Below, in pieces: positions 6,955 through 13,260 of a stretch of 14,319 nt of DNA. The DNA comes from a bacterium (GTDB lineage: Bacteria > SZUA-182 > DTGQ01). The stretch is from assembly GCA_023512255.1 (NCBI GenBank), contig JAILZY010000083.1:1-14319 (forward strand), given 5' to 3'. Made by a program: the position numbers and the translations under genes. Under the pieces are notes generated by a model. It was not told the origin of the DNA and made no database searches. It was given only the letters and a program-made list of their open reading frames with translations. Each line of letters begins with the position of its first letter. Position 1 is the first letter of the stretch.

Positions 6955-7718
6955 CTCATCATCTGCTCGATCGAAAACTATTCGGCCAAAATACCTGGTT
7001 TGGAAAGCTTGATCCGCGGCTTAAAATAATCTTTATCCTGCTGGCCTTGGCCATCAACCTTGGTCGGAATTCTTTCCCAACCTGCGGATTCTTTACCCTG
7101 CTGGCCATCTTTTTCTTTATCTTAGCCAGGGTTTCGCTAAAGGCCCTGGTCATTCGGCTGATTCCTCCGGCAGGAGTGGCGGCCATTGTAGTCCTCATGC
7201 AGGCAGTTTTAGTCAGAGGGACCCCTCTGCTGGTGCTCTCTCTCCCCTCTGTTAGCCTTAGGATAGCTGTTTCTCACCAGGGGCTCATCCAGGGTGGGCT
7301 GCGGGCTTGCCTGATCCTGAGCGGAACGCTTTTAATCCTGCTCCTTGTCCTAACCACACCTGAGCATCGAATGGTATCTTCGATGGCCTGGTTTCGGATG
7401 CCAGCTCTATTTGTTGATCTTTTTCTCTTTATCTCTCGCTATCTCTTCCTCCTGGCTGAAGAGACAGACAGGATCTTTGAGGCGCAGCGGGTTAGGCTAG
7501 GCTACAGCGGCTGGCGGCAAAGCCTACGCTCGCTTCAGACCCTTGGCGGGATGCTTATTCTGAGGGCTTTTGACCGGGCCGAGAATGTATATCAGGCCAT
7601 GCAAAGTCGGGGCTATGATGGCCAAAAGGTTACCATTGTGCCAGATCCTCTGACCAGGAGGGATTATCTTTCCCTATTCATCCTTCTGGGGTTGAATTTA
7701 GTGGGGTTAGTCATCTAG
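6948..7718 (+). CDS. cbiQ: ECF transporter transmembrane T-component CbiQ
   Basis: Transmembrane coupling subunit linking ATP hydrolysis by CbiO to substrate release by CbiM. The 256-residue protein starts with the family's LFGQNTWFGKLDPRLKIIF segment (11-29), has four to five hydrophobic helices between 25 and 170, and carries two coupling motifs in its cytoplasmic part: EAQRVRLGY (178-186) and QAMQSRGYDG (216-225). The second is close to the usual A-x-x-x-R-G form; the first lacks the exact R-G pair (VRLG), a mild deviation. A hydrophobic C-terminal helix ends the protein. It overlaps cbiN by 7 bases and is followed 19 bases later by cbiO. Confidence 0.94.
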   Translation: MLTHHLLDRKLFGQNTWFGKLDPRLKIIFILLALAINLGRNSFPTCGFFTLLAIFFFILARVSLKALVIRLIPPAGVAAIVVLMQAVLVRGTPLLVLSLPSVSLRIAVSHQGLIQGGLRACLILSGTLLILLLVLTTPEHRMVSSMAWFRMPALFVDLFLFISRYLFLLAEETDRIFEAQRVRLGYSGWRQSLRSLQTLGGMLILRAFDRAENVYQAMQSRGYDGQKVTIVPDPLTRRDYLSLFILLGLNLVGLVI

Positions 7719-7737
7719 GGAGGACACCATAAATAAA

Positions 7738-8604
7738 ATGCAGGATCAGCAGCAGCCAATTTTGACTGTAGAGAATATCAGCTTTCAATACCCTGATCAT
7801 ACCCTTGGCCTTGATGGAGTCTCTTTGACCATTAAACAGGGTGAATTTTTCTCAATCCTTGGGGCCAACGGCGCCGGAAAGACCACTCTGCTGAAGATTC
7901 TAAATGGCCTTCTGAAACCCTCATCTGGTCGGGTATTATTTCGGGGAAATGATTTATCCTCTCTTGACAAAAATTTTCTTTTTTCCCACATCTGCACGGT
8001 TTTTCAAGACCCGAACGATCAGCTCTTTGCCCAGACCGTCGAGCAGGACATCTCCTACGGCCCGTATAATCAGGGGCTGCCTGAGCCTGAGGTCCGCCTG
8101 AGAGTGAAAAAAGCCCTCGAGCTAGTTGGGATGGCCGAGGCAGCCCAAAAATCAATTCGCAGCCTAAGTTATGGTCAAAAAAAACGGATTTGCCTAGCAG
8201 GCGTTTTAGCCATGCAGCCTGAGGTTATGATTCTCGATGAGCCGACCTCTGGCCTTGATCCTATGGGGGTTAGCTCCATTATGCGGCTTTTGAAGAAACT
8301 GAATCAGGAAGAGGGGATCACTATGATTATGGCTACCCATGTGGTTGACCTTGTTCCGCTCTTTATCAACCGACTGGCTATCTTGCGCCGGGGAAAGATG
8401 GTGCAGGTGGGAACCCCGGAGGATATTTTCAATGATCCGAGCATGGTCAGAGGCGCAAGCTTGCGCCTTCCCAGGATAGCGCACCTTTTAGAAATCCTTA
8501 AAAAAGAGGACCACCTTGAGGTTGAGAAAATCCCCTTGACCATTGGAGAGGCAAGGCGAACAATCGTCAACCTGATAGCCAAGAGACGACAAGATGCTGT
8601 TTGA
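7738..8604 (+). CDS. cbiO: ECF cobalt transporter ATPase CbiO
   Basis: Cytoplasmic ABC ATPase powering cobalt import. All nucleotide-binding motifs are intact: Walker A GANGAGKTT (42-50), Q-loop VFQDPNDQLF (Q90; the DPxxQ form is typical of ECF ATPases), signature LSYGQKKR (143-150), Walker B VMILDEPT with D167 and E168, D-loop SGLD, and switch H201. The length of 288 is usual for EcfA/CbiO. A GGGAGG lies 14 bases before the ATG, longer than ideal, but no closer start is available. The 3' end overlaps the cbiD start by 11 bases, so the two are probably translationally coupled. One ATPase gene suggests a homodimer. Confidence 0.96.
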   Translation: MQDQQQPILTVENISFQYPDHTLGLDGVSLTIKQGEFFSILGANGAGKTTLLKILNGLLKPSSGRVLFRGNDLSSLDKNFLFSHICTVFQDPNDQLFAQTVEQDISYGPYNQGLPEPEVRLRVKKALELVGMAEAAQKSIRSLSYGQKKRICLAGVLAMQPEVMILDEPTSGLDPMGVSSIMRLLKKLNQEEGITMIMATHVVDLVPLFINRLAILRRGKMVQVGTPEDIFNDPSMVRGASLRLPRIAHLLEILKKEDHLEVEKIPLTIGEARRTIVNLIAKRRQDAV

Positions 8605-9763
8605 TGGCCGGCAAATCGGAAAATCAGCTCCCCAGCAAAAGGCAGCCACAAGGCCCCTTCGGCCAGGCTATACCACTGGCTCGTGTGCCGCGGCCGCAGC
8701 CCGTGCCTGCCTGGAGCATCTGCTGTTGCATCGGCAATTTGCTCCTACAAGTCTACTTCTTCCTTCTGGCCAGCGGCTTGAGCTTCAGCCAATCAATCCG
8801 TGCACAGGCCGCAGCTGGGCAGCCTGCGGCATTATCAAAGATGCGGGGGATGATCCTGATGTTACTCACGGGATTGAAATTCGAGCCAAGGTATCTGTGC
8901 TAGATAAGGCATCTGTAGTAGATAAGGCAGCCGTGCTGGATCTTGATAGCCAGTCGGGAAATGATCGAGCAGATGAGATCATCATCGTGGGAGGAGAGGG
9001 AGTGGGGCGAATCACCAAGCCAGGGCTTGAGCTTCCACCGGGTGAGCCAGCCATAAATCCGACTCCTCGCAGGATGATCCGGGACAATGCCCGGGAAATT
9101 CTACGTGAGGCTCACTTTCGCAGCCGGCTCATGATTGAGATTTCCGCTCCCCAGGGCAATCTTATAGCCACCAAAACCATCAATGCCCGCTTAGGGATCA
9201 TCGGTGGGATATCCATTTTGGGCACAACAGGAGTGGTTGAGCCAATATCTGCCCTGGCCTGGCAGGATACTGTGGTCGCCTGCCTCAAGGTGGCCAAAGC
9301 CTGCGGTTGTGAAGGTGTGGTGCTAACTCCCGGAAGGTCAAGTGAGGAAGCTGCCCAGAGGCTTTTTCCCCATTGGCCGCAAGAGGCTTTCATCATCATG
9401 GGAGATTATGTAGGCTTTTCCCTCCAGCAGGCTAAAAAATTTGGCTTCCAACAGATTATTGTCGCGGCCCAGTTTGCCAAATTGCTAAAAATCGCCCAAG
9501 GGTGGGGCAATACCCATGCGGATCATTCCCAGATAGATCGAGCCTGGCTAGCCAAGGTCGCCCACCAGGCAGGCTATGGACAAAAGACTGTGGCCTTTAT
9601 GACCCAGCAGGCCCAAACTGCCCGCACGATTTATCAGTATCTAAGAGAGCAGTCAGACAGCCTCTTTTTCCCCTTACTGGTTAAACGAATTTCAAGGGAT
9701 TTAGGGGTGCGGTGTATACTCTTTTCCTACGAAGGAGAAAAAATCGCCGACAGCCATGCTTAA
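8594..9763 (+). CDS. cbiD: Cobalt-precorrin-5B (C1)-methyltransferase CbiD
   Basis: SAM-dependent methylation at C1 in the anaerobic corrin pathway. The 389-residue product carries the CbiD N-terminal signature PGYTTGSCAAAAARA (24-38), GGEGVGRITKPGL (133-145), INPTPRRMIRDN and TTGVVEPISALAW. Between the first two motifs is a short acidic/alanine-rich stretch, KVSVLDKASVVDKAAVLDLD (99-118), that looks like three copies of a six-residue unit, V-[SA]-V-[LV]-D-[KL]. The DNA below it repeats with an 18-bp period (about 8890-8945), suggesting an in-frame tandem expansion at a surface loop. The start overlaps cbiO. The stop sits in a 20-bp-period tandem duplication (9750-9785). Confidence 0.94.
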   Translation: MLFDGRQIGKSAPQQKAATRPLRPGYTTGSCAAAAARACLEHLLLHRQFAPTSLLLPSGQRLELQPINPCTGRSWAACGIIKDAGDDPDVTHGIEIRAKVSVLDKASVVDKAAVLDLDSQSGNDRADEIIIVGGEGVGRITKPGLELPPGEPAINPTPRRMIRDNAREILREAHFRSRLMIEISAPQGNLIATKTINARLGIIGGISILGTTGVVEPISALAWQDTVVACLKVAKACGCEGVVLTPGRSSEEAAQRLFPHWPQEAFIIMGDYVGFSLQQAKKFGFQQIIVAAQFAKLLKIAQGWGNTHADHSQIDRAWLAKVAHQAGYGQKTVAFMTQQAQTARTIYQYLREQSDSLFFPLLVKRISRDLGVRCILFSYEGEKIADSHA

Positions 9764-9785
9764 TACTTAACAGCCATGCTTAATA
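9750..9785. repeat. Tandem duplication over the cbiD stop codon
   Basis: ACAGCCATGCTTAATA occurs at 9750-9765 and again at 9770-9785, identical over 16 bases with a 20-bp period. The first copy holds the cbiD stop codon. A second short pair follows in the same gap: GCTYATAGTCATAA at 9802-9815 and 9836-9849. Confidence 0.85.
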
Positions 9786-9861
9786 GTCTATACAGTCACA
9801 GGCTCATAGTCATAAACAGCCGCACCATATATCATGCTTATAGTCATAACGAGCAGCTTAC

Positions 9862-9898
9862 ATGAAAAGTTTGAACTTATATGAAGAGTTTAAATGAG
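9862..9898. repeat. 19-bp tandem duplication of the cbiE-cbiT start region
   Basis: ATGAAAAGTTTGAACTTAT (9862-9880) is followed directly by ATGAAGAGTTTAAATGAGT (9881-9899). Both begin with codons for MKSLN, but the upstream ATG opens an 11-codon frame that ends in TGA at 9895-9897, overlapping the true start. The upstream copy is therefore a decoy start or a small upstream ORF. Neither copy has a clear ribosome-binding site. Confidence 0.75.
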
Positions 9899-11161
9899 TG
9901 GTTGCACATTGTAGGTATTGACCCTTGCCCAGCCGCGGGCATCTTAAGCCAAAAGGCAGGTAGTCAAGATCGCTCTCAGCCACATCGGCCCATCCTGCCT
10001 CTGCCTAATGATACGGCGCTATTGGCTGGAGCAGCCAGGCTCTTAGAGCTTTTCCCAGATTTTTCAGGGCAGAAGCTTCCCCTGACTGCGGGTGATCTTG
10101 ATTCCTTCATCGCTCGGATAAAATCCTACCGCGGGCAGCGAGTGGTTGTCCTGGCCTCAGGTGATCCGAATTTTTATGGCCTGGCTGCCACCCTGCTTCA
10201 GCATGTTGATCGAAAGGAGGTGGCCATTTATCCAGCGGTAAGCTCCATGCAATGGGCCTTTGCTAAGGCCAAGATTCCCTGGCATGATGCTGCCCTGATC
10301 AGCCTGCACGGTCGGCCGATGCATCATCTGGCCCGAATCTGGCCAAGGGAAAAAATCGGCATCTTTACCGACCGGGAAAATACCCCACTGCGGATTGCCT
10401 CCTTCCTGCTGGAGCGGGGCGCAAGGCCAGAGGGAGAGTATTTTTTGCTCGAAAATCTTGGCGCTGAAGATGAGAAAATAACCTGCGGCAGACTCAAAGA
10501 TCTGGCTGCTGCTCAGGCAGAGAATGCCCCTCTCAACATCCTCTTGCTTATAAAAGCGGCCTCACCTGAGAGCCCCTTTAGCCGATACCCTGCCCCAGGG
10601 CTTCCAGAAGAGGAATTTTACCATACGGCCGGTCTGATCACTAAGCGGGAAATCAGAGCCGCGGTGCTCTCTTTCCTGAGACCGCAGGAGGATTCAATCC
10701 TCTGGGATATTGGGGCTGGAAGCGGCTCGGTGTCAATCGAGGCCTCGCGCCTCATCCGATCAGGCCTTATCCTGGCCGTAGAAAAAAAGCCTGCCGAGGT
10801 GGAAAACATCATCAAAAACCGCCAAAAATTCCAGGTGTTAAACCTTGAGGTTATTTTGGGAGAGGCCCCCATCGCCCTGGCCGGGCTGCCTGATCCTGAT
10901 CGGATTTTTATCGGCGGAAGTGGCCGCTCTCTTAGCCATAATCTAGTCGCTTGCTGGCAGAGGCTAAAAAAGGGAGGGGTTATGGTCATAAATGCCATTA
11001 CTCTGGAGAGTCTGACCACAGCCAGAGAATTCCTGGTCTCCCAAGCTCGTCGTTTTGATATAATTGCCATCCAAGTTTCCCGAAAGAAAGAGCTGGCCGG
11101 ATCAACCATCATGGAGCCTTCAGCACCGGTATATATTTGCCTTGGGGAAAAGGATTTATAA
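9881..11161 (+). CDS. cbiE-cbiT: CbiE-CbiT fusion: cobalt-precorrin-7 (C5)-methyltransferase and cobalt-precorrin-6B (C15)-methyltransferase (decarboxylating)
   Basis: A 426-residue bifunctional protein equivalent to CobL. Residues 1-225 are CbiE, a class III tetrapyrrole methylase: RVVVLASGDPNFYG (87-100) is the conserved core, and YPAVSSMQWAFAKAKIPWHDA (117-137) and LHGRP follow. The N-terminal loop reads HIVGIDPCPAAG (9-20), where the family usually has a GIG-[PE]-[GD]-G form, and about 20 unconserved residues follow; SAM binding there may be altered. Residues 245-426 are CbiT: GLITKREIRAAVLSFL (251-266), then the class I SAM motif DIGAGSGSVSIE (276-287) and the acidic AVEKKPAE. RIFIGGSGRSL is also typical. 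It is the last recognisable operon gene. Its stop is only 2 bp before the first CRISPR repeat, with no terminator between. Confidence 0.94.
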   Translation: MKSLNEWLHIVGIDPCPAAGILSQKAGSQDRSQPHRPILPLPNDTALLAGAARLLELFPDFSGQKLPLTAGDLDSFIARIKSYRGQRVVVLASGDPNFYGLAATLLQHVDRKEVAIYPAVSSMQWAFAKAKIPWHDAALISLHGRPMHHLARIWPREKIGIFTDRENTPLRIASFLLERGARPEGEYFLLENLGAEDEKITCGRLKDLAAAQAENAPLNILLLIKAASPESPFSRYPAPGLPEEEFYHTAGLITKREIRAAVLSFLRPQEDSILWDIGAGSGSVSIEASRLIRSGLILAVEKKPAEVENIIKNRQKFQVLNLEVILGEAPIALAGLPDPDRIFIGGSGRSLSHNLVACWQRLKKGGVMVINAITLESLTTAREFLVSQARRFDIIAIQVSRKKELAGSTIMEPSAPVYICLGEKDL

Positions 11162-11163
11162 AT

Positions 11164-11349
11164 GTCGCAATCCCTTAATCATCAGGTCATGGATTTCTAC
11201 TTACGGCGGCTCCCAATGATCCATATCCCCCTCCGGAGGTGGAGGTCGTATATAAAACCCTGGAAACATCTCATCCGGGGCACATGTATTTAGGAGCGGC
11301 GGTAGCCCTATAGTCGCAATCCCTTAATCATCAGGTCATGGATTTCTAC
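11164..11349 (-). CRISPR. Two outlying CRISPR repeats around a 112-bp interval
   Basis: Repeats at 11164-11200 and 11313-11349 are identical to the main-array consensus, which starts GTCGCAATCCC and ends GGATTTCTAC on the + strand. The interval 11201-11312 is 112 bp, far above the 38-54 bp of the main array. No internal repeat remnant is seen in it. It is open on the + strand from 11203 (...VVYKTLETSHPGHMYLGAAVAL, then stop) and also open on the - strand, so it may be a captured gene fragment or an unusually long spacer. The first repeat begins 2 bp after the cbiE-cbiT stop codon. Confidence 0.85.
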
Positions 11350-11782
11350 TTGAATATCAAGACAGCCAAGAACGCTATAAATGCAACAAGTGCTAAACCG
11401 ATGAGGATCACACCCCATTTTATCATTCTAACAATAGATTGTAATTCCTTATTTGTAGAAAAAAATCCTTTTTCTATTATATTAATTCCAGTTCCCAACA
11501 GCATAAGAACATCATCTGCCCAGCCTATGTGATCGGGATATCTGGAATAATATCAATTGGAGAAATCGTATATAACACCGCTAGCCCGAGCAGCACATAT
11601 GGCCAAAATGAGACCTTATTTTCGGCAGGTATTACCGACATGACATCGGTAGCCACATTCGAACCAGAAGAAGCACATACCAATTCTGTCTTTTGAGCTG
11701 GTGAATTAAGAAACTCACCGCAATGTTTACACTTGATGGCTTGATCTTGAATCTCTTCTGCACAAAATGGGCACGCTTTCAT
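11346..11782 (-). pseudogene. Frameshifted zinc-ribbon / DUF1232 membrane protein
   Basis: Reads leftward from an ATG at 11782-11780 with a good AAGGAG ribosome-binding site. Residues 1-25 are a zinc ribbon, CPFCAEEIQDQAIKCKHCG, with four cysteines (4, 7, 18, 21). A hydrophobic segment then leads to SPIDIIPDIPI, the core of DUF1232 (YkvA-like) proteins. The frame stops at 11525, but two extra bases (or one lost) at 11529-11530 account for it: in the shifted frame the protein continues IGWADDVLMLLGTGINIIEK and ends in a hydrophobic helix near ALVAFIAFLAVLIFK, about 144 residues in all. The last codon uses one base of the CRISPR repeat at 11313-11349, and the TAG stop (11348-11346) lies inside that repeat. 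A sequencing error could also explain the frameshift. DUF1232 function is not established. Confidence 0.82.
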
Positions 11783-11787
11783 TTTGC

Positions 11788-12010
11788 TCTCCTTAACGTG
11801 AGTTCGATATAACTATGGTGAAAAAAAATAAGTAAATCAAGCGGATATACTCAAAAACCGTGAATATAAGACTCTAATAAGAGTACAAATAGTTAATCAC
11901 GTCTATAAATTGGGATGATAATACTATTTAATTTCCTAGAAGTCTCGGAAAAATAAAATGTTAATAGTTTCTTATAAGCTCCCTTATGTCGAACTCACGT
12001 TCTCCTTAAC
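11788..12010. mobile_element. MITE-like element with terminal inverted repeats and flanking direct repeat
   Basis: AACGTGAGTTCGATATAA (11795-11812) is the reverse complement of TTATGTCGAACTCACGTT (11984-12001) except for one base. TCTCCTTAAC occurs just outside or overlapping both ends (11788-11797 and 12001-12010), consistent with a target-site duplication of about 9-10 bp. The roughly 203-207-bp body is AT-rich and has no ORF, as in non-autonomous elements. It lies between the promoter region and the ribosome-binding site of the DUF1232 gene. The boundary is uncertain by 1-3 bases because inverted and direct repeats overlap. Confidence 0.7.
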
Positions 12011-12108
12011 TTTACTTTCGACAATATCTGTTCGCCCATTCGGATTTTGATTGACATTCCTTATCTTGGTGGAAGTTGGAGAGGGCTGGATATCAATATT
12101 CAACCCCC

Positions 12109-13031
12109 GTCGCAATCCCTTAATCATCAGGTCATGGATTTCTACCCGCAAATCCTTTTAACCCGCCCTAAAATCCTTTTAACCCGCCCGTCGCAATCCC
12201 TTAATCATCAGGTCATGGATTTCTACAGAATGCTTGACACTGAACTTGAAAAGAGTAAACAGGAAGTTTCTTCAAGGTATGTCGCAATCCCTTAATCATC
12301 AGGTCATGGATTTCTACTTGATTAGAATATTTCTCATCACTTCACATTGTTCATGCGTCGCAATCCCTTAATCATCAGGTCATGGATTTCTACCCAAAGT
12401 GCAAAACCAAGATATTCAGCAGAACTGAGTATGATGTGTCGCAATCCCTTAATCATCAGGTCATGGATTTCTACAGAAAAATAATGAGAATGGAAATACA
12501 AATCCAGCTTAAAAATTTTAAAGTCGCAATCCCTTAATCATCAGGTCATGGATTTCTACGATAATCCCCCCGACATCATCAGGGAGGGGCGGGATGCCGC
12601 CCTGGGGGGTCGCAATCCCTTAATCATCAGGTCATGGATTTCTACAATGTCGACAGCATCGCTTAGGATTGGCTCTTTTGAGTAGGTCGCAATCCCTTAA
12701 TCATCAGGTCATGGATTTCTACCTAGGTACGAGAGAACTTTGAACGGACTTAGTGCAATAAAAACCGTCGCAATCCCTTAATCATCGGGTCATGGATTTC
12801 TACTATGATTGGGGGGGGAAAAATAATCCATTAACATTAACATTGTCGCAATCCCTTAATCATCAGGTCATGGATTTCTACTTATCAGTGCCATACCAAG
12901 TCGCTTCTTTTATGCTTGTGTCGCAATCCCTTAATCATCAGGTCATGGATTTCTACTCTCTATTAATTCACTATTTGTTAGTGAGTTAATAGAGGTCGCA
13001 ATCCCTTAATCATCAGGTCATAGATTTCTAC
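12109..13031 (-). CRISPR. CRISPR array, 12 repeats of 37 bp and 11 spacers, no cas genes in window
   Basis: Repeats start at 12109, 12190, 12281, 12357, 12438, 12523, 12609, 12686, 12767, 12845, 12920 and 12995. Spacer lengths are 44, 54, 39, 44, 48, 49, 40, 44, 41, 38 and 38. All repeats are identical except 12767 (A to G at repeat position 21) and 12995 (G to A at position 28). The - strand is chosen as transcribed because the repeat then ends AAGGGATTGCGAC, resembling the ATTGAAAC-type 5' handle of many type I and III crRNAs, and because AT-rich, gene-free sequence suitable for a leader lies only on the right. AATCC and GGATT in the repeat can pair weakly. Spacers 12227-12280 and 12560-12608 read as open, protein-like sequence. 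Type cannot be assigned without cas genes. Confidence 0.97.
12957..12994. repeat. CRISPR spacer that is a near-perfect hairpin
   Basis: The spacer is one T, then CTCTATTAATTCACTA, a TTTGT loop, then TAGTGAGTTAATAGAG. The arms form 16 pairs including one G-T wobble and use the whole spacer. If the leader is on the right, this is the newest spacer. Confidence 0.85.
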
Positions 13032-13260
13032 CCCTTGCCTTTTTTGCACCAATAGATTCAAGTAGTTATTCTGGCATTTCCTGTAAGGTATCTTTTCCAT
13101 GCTCATCATCGACCCTCAAAACTCCCTAATTTGTCCTCTCAATGCTAATTTAATCTTAAAATATCAATAACTTGCCGTTTCCCTGTAACCACACCCTCTT
13201 TTGGGTATGTTTTAAAATTTCGTTTATTATACAAATTTATTCTATAAATTATAAAAAATT
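13032..13260 (-). promoter_or_regulatory. Candidate CRISPR leader
   Basis: AT-rich non-coding sequence adjoining the last repeat. It would act leftward if the array is transcribed on the - strand. Read on that strand it contains TATAAT (at 13231-13226) with only a weak -35 match. The left flank of the array is a gene and has no room for a leader. The assignment depends on the inferred orientation. Confidence 0.4.

Noticed and set aside
10618-11112. A 164-codon - strand open frame inside cbiE-cbiT
   Set aside because: It is antisense to the strongly conserved CbiT domain and resembles no known protein.
11338-11532. A + strand open frame of 64 codons opposite the DUF1232 pseudogene
   Set aside because: Its complement gives a far better continuation of the DUF1232 protein (IGWADDVLML...), and its start codon lies inside a CRISPR repeat.
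12560-12608. Nine bases (ATCATCAGG) shared between this spacer and the CRISPR repeat
   Set aside because: Too short to indicate a repeat remnant; the spacer otherwise reads as ordinary coding-like sequence.
12047-12989. Open frames across the CRISPR array that translate as repeated SQSLNHQVMDFY
   Set aside because: They arise because the 37-bp repeat is open in that frame; the segments between are unrelated spacers and there is no ribosome-binding site.
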